From assembly GCA_013042035.1 (NCBI GenBank), contig JABDQX010000456.1:1-5786 (forward strand): a DNA stretch of 5,786 bases. Reading direction: 5' to 3'. This DNA comes from Gammaproteobacteria bacterium. Lineage in GTDB: Bacteria; Pseudomonadota; Gammaproteobacteria; HK1. Both the position numbers and the translations under genes were made by a program. The notes under the pieces were generated by a model. The model made no database searches and was not told the origin of the DNA. It saw only the letters and a program-made list of their open reading frames with translations. This document shows, in pieces, positions 1-5,786 of the stretch; the first letter of the stretch is position 1, and each line of letters opens with the position of its first letter.

Positions 1-740
1 GGTTATATTATTCCGACCGTCTCATGGAGTTTCCCCTGGGGGTATTCGGCATCGCGCTGGCGACCGCAATCCTGCCCAGTCTATCCAGAAAGCATACCGA
101 GGGTTCCATGACCCAGTTCTCCGGCACCCTGGATTGGGCAATGCGTCTTACCCTGTTGATTGCGCTGCCGGCGGCCATCGGACTTGCCGTACTGGCCACG
201 CCCATGCTGACGACATTGTTTCAATATGGCGCGCTGGGGGAATACGATATCGAAATGGCAAGCCGGAGCCTGATTGCCTATGCATTGGGGCTTCTCGGTT
301 TCGCCTTCATCAAGGTCCTGGCACCAGGTTTTTACGCCAGACAAGACACCCGGACACCGGTTCGGATCGGCGTGATTGCCATGCTGGCGAATATGGTTCT
401 GAACCTGATATTGGTCTTTCCGCTTGCCCACGCCGGGCTTGCGCTTGCGACTACCCTGTCGGCATTCCTCAATGCGGGGCTTTTATATATGGGACTGCGT
501 CGTCAGGGGATTTATCATCCGGGACCGGGCTGGGGAGTGTTTGCATTGCGGGTGTCCATCGCGGGCCTTGTCATGATGGGGCTGTTGTGGTTCATGAAAG
601 GAGAGTCTTCGATGTGGTTCTCCGCCGATCTTGCGACGCGTTCCCTCCGGCTGGTTGGATTGATATCGATGGGCGCATTGGGCTATTTTTGCGCATTGAT
701 TCTGCTCGGCATGCGTTTGCGGGATATCGTTTCCCGCTAG
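1..740 (+). CDS. murJ: Lipid II flippase MurJ (MviN), C-terminal half, 5' end outside window
   Basis: MurJ is the inner-membrane flippase of the MOP superfamily that moves lipid II, the peptidoglycan precursor, to the periplasmic side. The reading frame is open from the window edge (first full codon at 3), so the ATG at 24 is internal and not the start. About 245 of the usual roughly 510 residues are visible. Family hallmarks are RLMEFPLGVFGIALAT near the start, ATPMLTTLFQYGAL, and the strongly conserved LAPGFYARQDTRTPVRIG (about 315-375). Several hydrophobic membrane segments follow: around 140-220, 270-320, 365-430, 435-490, 535-595 and 655-720. The last codons (DIVSR, stop TAG 738-740) lie inside the left arm of a long hairpin. 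MurJ is commonly followed directly by ribF in gammaproteobacteria; here two extra genes separate them. Identification is confident. Confidence 0.96.
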   Translation, partial: LYYSDRLMEFPLGVFGIALATAILPSLSRKHTEGSMTQFSGTLDWAMRLTLLIALPAAIGLAVLATPMLTTLFQYGALGEYDIEMASRSLIAYALGLLGFAFIKVLAPGFYARQDTRTPVRIGVIAMLANMVLNLILVFPLAHAGLALATTLSAFLNAGLLYMGLRRQGIYHPGPGWGVFALRVSIAGLVMMGLLWFMKGESSMWFSADLATRSLRLVGLISMGALGYFCALILLGMRLRDIVSR

Positions 741-786
741 CGTAACTGCTTTCAGCGGTTACGTTAGCGGGAAACGATATTTGTTT
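722..786 (+). terminator. Very long hairpin overlapping the murJ stop, probable intrinsic terminator
   Basis: Arms 724-750 and 754-780 pair over 27 positions around a 3-nt loop (751-753). Only two pairs are not Watson-Crick (740/764 and 747/757). In + strand RNA both are G-U wobbles, whereas in - strand RNA they would be A/C mismatches, which favours a function in the + strand transcript. Two more G-U pairs (723/781, 722/782) can extend it. A short T-rich run TTGTTT (781-786) follows. This fits a rho-independent terminator for murJ, although the stem is much longer than usual and the T tract is weak. It could also be a transcript-end stabiliser or a palindromic insertion-type repeat. The hairpin is seen directly; its role is inferred. 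Confidence 0.7.
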
Positions 787-821
787 ATCTACGTGATAGA
801 GAAGAATTCTCAAGGTTTACA

Positions 822-2051
822 ATGACCACAGCCACTTTCCTGACCCGCGTAATACTGCGTAATTACAAAAGCATTGCCCATTGCGATGTACGGCTGGGTC
901 CGCTGACGTATCTGGTCGGCCCCAATGGCTCGGGAAAGAGTAATTTTCTGGATGCCTTGCATTTCGTGCGCGATGCCTTGAGCGGCACTTTGGATAATGC
1001 CCTGAGTGAGCGTGGGGGAATTTTCGGGGTGCGGCGACATACTATCGAGCAGAGTATCGGACGCTCGACTAGCTTTGGCATCAGGCTGGTGTTCCGAATA
1101 CGCGATGGGCGTTCAGGTTATTATGCATTCGAGGTGGGGGTTCTCCCGGAAGGAGGATATGAGGTTCAAAAAGAAGAATGCACGATACGTGATAAAGAGA
1201 ACTATAAACATTTTTTCCGCGTTGAACAGGGCCAGGTACGTGAAACCAGCGAGAAAACCTTTCCGGCTATTATGCAGGATCGATTGGCGTTGGTAAGTGT
1301 CTCCGGCCTGCCAGCATTCCGACCGGTGTTCGATGCCTTGACGAGCATGGGTTTCTACAACCTTAATCCCAAGCTCATCCGCGAATACCAAAAACCCCAG
1401 GATGGCCGGTTTTTGAAATCGTCCGGGGAGAATATCGCCAGTGTCATCGGTCATCTGGAGCGCACTGCGCCAGAATCCATAGAGAGAATCCAAGAATATC
1501 TGCACATAGTGGTTCCCATGATCCATAACGTAAAGCGACGGCAGGTGGGGACAATGGAAACACTAGAGTTTATGGAATCTCGCCAAGCTATCGCAGGTGT
1601 TATGGTTCTGCAATTTCTTGCTGAGAACATGTCGGATGGTACATTACGCGCCCTGGGTATATTAACGGCTCTGTTCCAGGGAAATCGAGACTATTCCCCT
1701 TCTTTGATTGGCATCGAGGAGCCCGAAACCGCCCTGCATCCGGCAGCCTCGGGTGCCCTGCGCGAGGCCCTGGAACGGGCATCGGAGAATACACAGATCA
1801 TCGTAACCAGTCACAGCCCGGATCTCCTGGATGATATGGCGTTACCGGTGGAATCTCTGCTTACGATAGTATCTGATAGCGGAGACACCCAGTTAGCACC
1901 CCTGGATAAGGGATCGAGAAAAATCGTACATGATCGCCTCTTCTCTGTCGGTGAATTGCTGCGGATGAATCAATTGGAACCGGATCCCACGGCAATCCAC
2001 GAGCAAAAGAAACATCGTCAATTCGATCTGTTTGGGGAACAAACACCATGA
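822..2051 (+). CDS. AAA15/OLD-type ATPase (SMC/RecF-like), first gene of a probable two-gene defence module
   Basis: A 409-residue SMC/RecF-like ATPase of the kind annotated as AAA family ATPase (COG4637/AAA_21 type). The N-terminus has the typical LRNYKSIAHCDVRLGPLTYL strand-helix, then Walker A GPNGSGKS (residues 33-40). The middle (about 80-260) is the variable insertion typical of the family. An ABC-signature-like MSDGT is at 270-274, Walker B LIGIEEPET with its acidic pair at 299-300, and the H-switch TSHSP has its His at 331. All parts of a working ATPase are therefore present. The start is supported by AAGG at 812-815, six nt before ATG. The stop overlaps the next start by 4 nt (ATGA), so the two genes are probably translated together and the products may form a complex. 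ATP hydrolysis is well supported; an anti-phage or DNA-end-sensing role is inferred from the partner gene. Two 60-base lines counted by hand (1201-1260, 1561-1620) have 27 and 26 G+C, against 41 and 38 in murJ (421-480) and ribF (3001-3060), hinting at horizontal acquisition. Confidence 0.9.
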   Translation: MTTATFLTRVILRNYKSIAHCDVRLGPLTYLVGPNGSGKSNFLDALHFVRDALSGTLDNALSERGGIFGVRRHTIEQSIGRSTSFGIRLVFRIRDGRSGYYAFEVGVLPEGGYEVQKEECTIRDKENYKHFFRVEQGQVRETSEKTFPAIMQDRLALVSVSGLPAFRPVFDALTSMGFYNLNPKLIREYQKPQDGRFLKSSGENIASVIGHLERTAPESIERIQEYLHIVVPMIHNVKRRQVGTMETLEFMESRQAIAGVMVLQFLAENMSDGTLRALGILTALFQGNRDYSPSLIGIEEPETALHPAASGALREALERASENTQIIVTSHSPDLLDDMALPVESLLTIVSDSGDTQLAPLDKGSRKIVHDRLFSVGELLRMNQLEPDPTAIHEQKKHRQFDLFGEQTP

Positions 2052-2680
2052 TCAGGATTTCCGCGATTGTGGAAGGACATGGAGAGGTAGAAACCGTCCC
2101 TGTCTTATTGCGCAGGCTATGTGCATGGTTATCCCCATTATGCCAAATCGAGGTAACCGTTCCGATTCGTATACATCGCGACCGTTTTCTCAAGCGTCAT
2201 GAAGAGTTCCGAAAACATTTGCTGTTGGCAACCAGTAAATCCAGAGACAATGGTTGGATCCTGATTCTGCTGGACGCGGACGACGACTGTCCTGCGAAAT
2301 TGGGCGCACGGATTCTGGAGCAGGCAAAGGCCGTAGTCCCTCATCGTCGGGTATCCGTGGTTCTGGCAAATCGGGAGTTCGAGGCCTGGTTTATTGCCGC
2401 TGCTTCCTCTGTGGATGGGCAGCGTGGTTTTTCCTGCCCGGAAAAAGCGGTTTCCGATCCGGATACCATTCGCAACGCAAAGGGCTGGATCGGGAAACAA
2501 ATGCCTTCCGGTCAAAAGTATCGGGAGGTCACTGACCAACCGGCATTTGCGGCGATGTTCGATCTGGAACTGGCGCGCAATCGCAGCCGATCATTTCGCA
2601 AGTTGTGCGAGGAATGGCAAAAATGCGCCCATCAACCTGAATCCGCTGCCACGAACAGGAACCGACCACTATGGAATTGA
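2048..2680 (+). CDS. DUF4276 family protein, Toprim-like putative nuclease, partner of the ATPase
   Basis: A 210-residue protein that I recognise as DUF4276-like. It starts with a beta strand and IVEGHGEVE (E9, G10, G12, E13), and later has a hydrophobic strand ending in DADDD (residues 76-80, DxD at D76/D78). A glutamate after strand 1 plus a later DxD is the metal-binding layout of Toprim nucleases. Other blocks are ANREFEAWFIAAAS (107-120) and, near the C-terminus, KYREVTDQPAFAAMFD followed by ARNRSRSFRKL. GGGGA at 2034-2038 lies nine nt before the ATG. The gene is coupled to the upstream ATPase by an ATGA overlap and runs 10 nt into ribF. By analogy with OLD nucleases (ATPase and Toprim in one chain) and PARIS (separate AAA15 ATPase and Toprim effector), the likely role is a nucleic-acid-cleaving effector controlled by the ATPase. 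Family assignment is fairly sure; the Toprim fold and the function are inference. Confidence 0.82.
   Translation: MIRISAIVEGHGEVETVPVLLRRLCAWLSPLCQIEVTVPIRIHRDRFLKRHEEFRKHLLLATSKSRDNGWILILLDADDDCPAKLGARILEQAKAVVPHRRVSVVLANREFEAWFIAAASSVDGQRGFSCPEKAVSDPDTIRNAKGWIGKQMPSGQKYREVTDQPAFAAMFDLELARNRSRSFRKLCEEWQKCAHQPESAATNRNRPLWN
2657..2661 (+). promoter_or_regulatory. Ribosome binding site of ribF, inside the DUF4276 gene
   Basis: AGGAA lies nine nt before the ribF ATG at 2671 and is therefore inside the coding sequence of the preceding gene. It supports this ribF start and suggests that ribF is translated from the transcript of the accessory module, possibly by re-initiation after the DUF4276 stop at 2678-2680. 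Confidence 0.6.
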
Positions 2681-3597
2681 TCCGCGGACTACATAACCTG
2701 CACGCCGGCCATCGTGGTTGCGTCGTCACGATTGGCAACTTCGACGGTATCCATCTGGGCCATCAGGCCGTGCTGGCGCAACTGGCGAAGGTGGGGGAGA
2801 CAATGGCCCTGCCAACGGTCCTGGTCACCTTCGAGCCCCAGGCCAGGGAGTTTTTTGTCCCGGATTCGGCGCCGATACGCCTGACGAGACTCCGGGAAAA
2901 ACTAATGGCGCTCGGCGGACTTCCCTTGGATCGGGTCTGTTGCCTGCGATTCGATCAGCGCCTTGCCGGATTGATGGCGCCCGAGTTTATCGAGCGGCTG
3001 CTGCACCGGGGACTAGGCGCCCGATACGTGCTGGTAGGCGATGATTTTCGCTTCGGCCGTCGTCGGGAAGGCGATGTGGCGTTGCTCATGGCGGCGGGAA
3101 AGCGGCTGGGATTCGAAGTGGGTCAGATGGAAACCTGTTTCGTGGCAGGCGATCGGGTCAGCAGCACCCGGATACGGGATGCCCTCGGCAATGGCGATCT
3201 GGCAACCGCGCAGGCGTTGCTCGGCAGACAATACAGCCTGTTTGGCCGCATCATCCACGGGGATCGCCGAGGGACGACATTGGGTTTTCCCACCGCGAAT
3301 ATCGATCTCCATCGCCGGGAGCTACCGGTCACGGGGGTCTTTGCGGTGGAGGTTCACGGATTGGCGGCCAACCCCATACCAGGGATCGCCAACATCGGCA
3401 CCCGCCCCACGGTGTGCGGTGTGCGCGGCCTCATGGAAGTGCATCTGCTGGATTTCGACGGCGACGTGTACACCCGCCTGATAGAGGTAACCTTACTGCA
3501 CAAGTTCCGCAATGAGCAGCGTTTCGATTCGCTCGCGGCCCTGGAACGTCAGATCAGGGAAGATGTGGCATCATGCCGGGCGTATTTTGGCCTGTAA
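2671..3597 (+). CDS. ribF: Bifunctional riboflavin kinase / FMN adenylyltransferase (FAD synthetase) RibF
   Basis: RibF phosphorylates riboflavin to FMN and then adenylates FMN to FAD in the cytoplasm. The 308-residue length is normal for the bacterial bifunctional enzyme. The N-terminal nucleotidyltransferase domain shows TIGNFDGIHLGHQAVL (residues 20-35, with the HxGH motif at 28-31), LVGDDFRFG in the middle, and SSTRIR at 164-169. The C-terminal riboflavin kinase domain shows GDRRGTTLGFPTANI with PTAN at 207-210, GIANIGTRPTV, VHLLDFDGDVY with the expected catalytic Glu just before it, and the closing LHKFRNEQRFDSLAAL helix. The start is fixed by AGGAA at 2657-2661 and by the natural N-terminus MELIRGLHNL. 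Its usual downstream neighbour ileS is absent; instead it converges on nrdJb with only 3 nt between the stops and no visible terminator hairpin there. Confidence 0.97.
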   Translation: MELIRGLHNLHAGHRGCVVTIGNFDGIHLGHQAVLAQLAKVGETMALPTVLVTFEPQAREFFVPDSAPIRLTRLREKLMALGGLPLDRVCCLRFDQRLAGLMAPEFIERLLHRGLGARYVLVGDDFRFGRRREGDVALLMAAGKRLGFEVGQMETCFVAGDRVSSTRIRDALGNGDLATAQALLGRQYSLFGRIIHGDRRGTTLGFPTANIDLHRRELPVTGVFAVEVHGLAANPIPGIANIGTRPTVCGVRGLMEVHLLDFDGDVYTRLIEVTLLHKFRNEQRFDSLAALERQIREDVASCRAYFGL

Positions 3598-3600
3598 CAT

Positions 3601-4299
3601 TTACCCGCACTTCGAATCGCCGCAACTCAGGCAGGTCATGCAGCCGTCCATCAACACCACTGCCCGGGTATGACACTGGGCACAAAACTCGGCGCTTTCC
3701 GGGAAATCGCTGTCGGGCTGGGACTGGGAGGCACCCTGGGCATCGAACTGAGCGCGTTTTTCCGCCAGCATGGCCTTGCGGTGTTCGTCCATTTCCTGGA
3801 CCTTCATCATGCCGATGGTGCGCAGGTGACACTCTATGCTATCGCCGATCTCGGCCACCAGCGACGGCATGAATTTGCCGCCTTTCTTGAAGTAGCCCCC
3901 CCGCGGGTCGAACACCGAGCGCAGTTCCTCCACCAGGAACGTAACATCGCCCCCTTTACGGAAGACCGCGGAAATAATCCGGGTCAGGGCCACGATCCAC
4001 TGAAAGTGGTCCATGTTCTTGGAGTTGATGAAGATCTCGAAGGGCCGGCGTTGTTCGTGTTCGGTACCCGGATTGAGAACGATGTCGTTGATGGTGACAT
4101 ACAGGGCGTGTTCCGATAACGGGGTCTTCACCTTGTAGGTACTACCAAGCAGGGCATCGGGCCGCTCGAGCCGCTCGTGCATCTGAATGACATCGGCGGT
4201 TTTTTTCACCTTCTCTTCGGATTTCAGCAGCGCCGCCGCTTCGGACTCGGTGGTTTCCACGTCGTAGCCGACGATTTTTTTGTTGATTCTGGTCGTCAT
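3601..4299 (-). CDS. nrdJb: Class II ribonucleotide reductase, C-terminal subunit NrdJb
   Basis: This 232-residue protein corresponds to the C-terminal part of adenosylcobalamin-dependent ribonucleotide reductase, encoded separately as in Pseudomonas aeruginosa NrdJb. The N-terminus MTTRINKKIVGYDV precedes the domain found at the end of fused NrdJ proteins (PFEIFINSKNMDHFQWIVAL, AVFRKGG, FDPRGGYFKKGGKFMPSL, roughly residues 85-165). A charged helical stretch follows, then a cysteine-rich tail: C206xxC209, C220xxC223xxC226 and C231. In class II enzymes such a tail holds a zinc site and a mobile CxxxxC pair (here C226/C231) that reduces the active-site disulfide after each turnover. So NrdJb should supply the electron-transfer tail for NrdJa. 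The ATG at 4299 has only a modest AGG upstream and overlaps the stop of a gene remnant (ATGA). Confidence 0.9.
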   Translation of the reverse strand: MTTRINKKIVGYDVETTESEAAALLKSEEKVKKTADVIQMHERLERPDALLGSTYKVKTPLSEHALYVTINDIVLNPGTEHEQRRPFEIFINSKNMDHFQWIVALTRIISAVFRKGGDVTFLVEELRSVFDPRGGYFKKGGKFMPSLVAEIGDSIECHLRTIGMMKVQEMDEHRKAMLAEKRAQFDAQGASQSQPDSDFPESAEFCAQCHTRAVVLMDGCMTCLSCGDSKCG

Positions 4300-4466
4300 G
4301 ATTTTGCCTGTTTCATCTTCAACGACGGATAAATGGGCGATTCCGGGCGCGGGGCCAATGTCTGGCGCTGACAGTCTACCAACAAATCCAATTCTTCCAA
4401 TACAACCTGCCCGACCAGTGCCTCGCTAAGAGCGCCTTCGTGTGAGCCCCTTTTGGTGGCAGTGCT
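4296..4466 (-). pseudogene. Remnant of a clan AA (retropepsin-like) aspartic protease gene, C-terminal tail only
   Basis: The spacer between nrdJa and nrdJb is not featureless. One - strand frame is open across it and ends with TGA at 4298-4296, overlapping the nrdJb ATG. It reads EALVGQVVLEELDLLVDCQ and then TLAPRPESPIYPSLKMK. This resembles the C-terminal end of small clan AA aspartic proteases, where a hydrophobic-Gly-Gln segment is followed by a leucine-glutamate helix, a (V)VDP-like strand, and a Pro-rich L.PNP.. tail. The part that should carry the catalytic DTG is missing: upstream the frame runs into the end of nrdJa and closes at a TGA about 30 nt inside it, with no good start codon. 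I take it as the tail of a decayed inserted gene. Recognition rests on remembered family patterns. A tiny live ORF with a rare start is possible but less likely. Confidence 0.5.
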
Positions 4467-4468
4467 CC

Positions 4469-5786
4469 TCAGAATTTCCCGTAATACCCCTCCTTGAGCG
4501 CGTCATACAGATTCGCCGCGGTATGCATCTCTCCGTCGTACTCCACCTCTTCATTGCCTTTTAGCCTGACGGTGGCGCCATCTTCCAGCGTAAAGGAATA
4601 GATGGTGTTTTCCAGATCCTGTTCCGTCACCAGCACGCCCTGGAACGCCTCGGGATTGAAGCGAAAGGTGGTGCAGCCCTTGAGCCCCTTTTCATAGGCA
4701 TATTGATAGATATCCTTGAAGTCATCATAAGGGAAATCGCTGGGCACGTTGATGGTCTTGGAGATGGACGAATCGATCCATTTCTGGGCGGCGGCCTGCA
4801 TATCCACGTGTTGCCGGGGAGAGATATCCTGGGCAGTGATGAAATAGTCCGGCAGGCGGTTGCGCACCTTGTCGGCAAAAGGCGATGCATCGGCATCAAT
4901 GTATTGCCGGAAAGCCAGCAACTCAAAGGAGTAGACATCGAGTTTTTCCTTGGTTTTTCGCCCCTCGCGGATGATATTGCGGGAGTATTGATGGGCAAAA
5001 CTCGGCTCGATGCCGTTGCTGGCGTTATTGGCAAGAGACAGGGCAATGGTACCGGTGGGCGCGATGGAGGTGTGGTGAGTAAAACGACAACCCACCTCGG
5101 CAAGCTCATCCACCAACGCGGGGTCGATCGCCGCAAGCTGCTGCATATAACGGCTGTAGCGGGTGTGGAGTACCTTGCCCTGCAATTTATCCCCCACCGA
5201 AATACCATCACGGGCCATCTCCGGGCGAAGGCGAAGCATTTCCTCGGTGACGGTATATTCCTTCTCCAGAATAGGGGCAGCTCCCTTCTCCTTTCCCAGG
5301 GCCAATCCCATCCGCCAACCCTCTACGGCCATCTCGCGGGTAACCCGCTCGGTAAATTTGACCGATTCCTTGTCGCCATAACGCATACCAAGCATGGTCA
5401 GCGTGGAACCCAGACCCAGATAGCCCATGCCGTGGCGTCGCTTGGAGGTGATTTCATCTTGTTGCTGTTGTAACGGCAAACCGTTGATCTCCACCACGTT
5501 ATCCAACATGCGCGTGAAGATTCCCACGGTTTCACAGAAGGTTTCCCAGTCGAAACGAGATTCCGGCGTAAAGGGATCCAGGACGAATTTGGTGAGGTTG
5601 AGAGAGCCTAAAAGGCACGAACCGTAAGGAGGGAGTGGCTGTTCGCCGCAATTGTGCACATGTAGTCCGTTGGCATCGAAGGTATTTATGCCCGGCACAT
5701 GAACGTCATAAACCGCTTCGACACCAACATCGACGACGGATTCGACACGCGCCACGAAGCGTTCACGATTCAACTGGCGTTGGTAG
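4469..5786 (-). CDS. nrdJa: Class II (adenosylcobalamin-dependent) ribonucleotide reductase NrdJa, intein-containing, 5' part outside window
   Basis: Catalytic subunit that reduces ribonucleotides to deoxyribonucleotides with a cobalamin-generated thiyl radical. The frame is open to the window edge, so the TTG at 5773 is not the start. The C-extein begins with Cys at 5650-5648 in CGEQPLPPYGSCLLGSLNL. The first Cys with the following Glu (5644-5642) forms the C-x-E part of the NxCxE active site, and Cys at 5617-5615 is the expected partner redox cysteine. Later come ITSKRRHGMGYLGLGSTL, the phosphate-binding APTGTIALSLANNASNGIEP (PTGT at 5059-5048), SISKTINVPSDFP, and GCTTFRFNPEAFQGVL. It ends in DALKEGYYGKF with TGA at 4471-4469, without a cysteine-rich tail. 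That tail is provided by NrdJb, encoded downstream on the same strand, so both are probably one operon. About 394 extein residues are visible. Confidence 0.95.
   Translation of the reverse strand, partial: YQRQLNRERFVARVESVVDVGVEAVYDVHVPGINTFDANGLHVHNCGEQPLPPYGSCLLGSLNLTKFVLDPFTPESRFDWETFCETVGIFTRMLDNVVEINGLPLQQQQDEITSKRRHGMGYLGLGSTLTMLGMRYGDKESVKFTERVTREMAVEGWRMGLALGKEKGAAPILEKEYTVTEEMLRLRPEMARDGISVGDKLQGKVLHTRYSRYMQQLAAIDPALVDELAEVGCRFTHHTSIAPTGTIALSLANNASNGIEPSFAHQYSRNIIREGRKTKEKLDVYSFELLAFRQYIDADASPFADKVRNRLPDYFITAQDISPRQHVDMQAAAQKWIDSSISKTINVPSDFPYDDFKDIYQYAYEKGLKGCTTFRFNPEAFQGVLVTEQDLENTIYSFTLEDGATVRLKGNEEVEYDGEMHTAANLYDALKEGYYGKF
5651..5786 (-). mobile_element. C-terminal splicing region of an intein in NrdJa, rest outside window
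   Basis: The 45 codons before the NrdJa CGEQPL motif do not fit a ribonucleotide reductase but match the end of an intein: RFVARVESVVDVGVEAVYDV, then HVPGINTFDANGLHVHN, then Cys. The VYDV strand, the NTFDANGLHVHN block, the penultimate His and the terminal Asn (5653-5651) followed by Cys+1 are the C-terminal splicing motifs (blocks F and G). His, Asn and Cys are all present, so splicing looks possible. The N-terminal splicing domain and any homing endonuclease domain would lie beyond the right edge, so I cannot tell a full intein from a mini-intein or a split one. Confidence 0.92.

Noticed and set aside
24..26. ATG as start of the first gene
   Set aside because: The same frame continues upstream to the window edge with MurJ-like residues, so this is an internal methionine.
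134..745. 203-codon + strand ORF overlapping murJ
   Set aside because: It is in another frame of a clear MurJ sequence, and its translation has no membrane pattern or family resemblance.
781..821. Promoter for the ATPase gene between hairpin and start
   Set aside because: The stretch is AT-rich, but I see no convincing -35/-10 pair with normal spacing.
781..2680. Target-site duplication or terminal repeats flanking the accessory module
   Set aside because: I compared the two borders by eye and found no matching direct or inverted repeats, so no transposon is called.
3670..4119. 149-codon + strand ORF opposite nrdJb
   Set aside because: Antisense shadow of NrdJb, with no recognisable domain.
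4443..4692. Direct repeat TGAGCCCCTTTT at 4443-4454 and 4681-4692
   Set aside because: Only 12 nt, one copy inside coding sequence, with no structure around it; probably chance.
4703..5473. 256-codon + strand ORF opposite nrdJa
   Set aside because: It lies wholly antisense to a strongly conserved reductase, whose codon use keeps the opposite strand open. No motif is recognisable.
5771..5773. TTG as start of the reductase gene
   Set aside because: The frame is open to the window edge and the sequence here is the inside of an intein.

Overview
The window looks like a chromosomal segment of a proteobacterium, most likely a gammaproteobacterium. Reasons: murJ and ribF lie in the same direction close together, as in the usual gammaproteobacterial murJ-ribF cluster, and the class II ribonucleotide reductase is split into NrdJa and NrdJb, an arrangement known from Pseudomonas aeruginosa. 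I cannot name the species.

Left part (1-786): the C-terminal half of the lipid II flippase MurJ on the + strand, cut by the window edge. Its last codons and stop lie in the left arm of a very long hairpin (about 27 pairs, 3-nt loop) followed by a short T-rich stretch.

Middle (822-2680): a two-gene accessory module between murJ and ribF. The first gene encodes an SMC/RecF-like AAA (AAA15/OLD-type) ATPase. The second, overlapping it by 4 nt (ATGA), encodes a small DUF4276-type protein with the acidic pattern of a Toprim nuclease. It is organised like a split OLD-family system and resembles the ATPase + Toprim pairs of known anti-phage modules such as PARIS. The module ends inside the start of ribF, with a 10-nt overlap, so ribF is probably translated from the same transcript. 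Parts of the ATPase gene are clearly poorer in G+C than the flanks.

Right part (2671-5786): ribF (FAD synthesis) runs + and meets, with a 3-nt gap, a convergent - strand operon nrdJa-nrdJb. NrdJa is interrupted by an intein. Only the intein's C-terminal splicing region is inside the window, and it sits directly before the cysteine expected to carry the catalytic thiyl radical. Between nrdJa and nrdJb is about 170 nt holding what looks like the tail of a clan AA (retropepsin-like) aspartic protease gene without its front part. Its stop overlaps the nrdJb start.

Overall: housekeeping genes for cell wall, flavin and deoxynucleotide synthesis carry three different kinds of inserted material in under 6 kb: a probable defence module, an intein, and a gene remnant.
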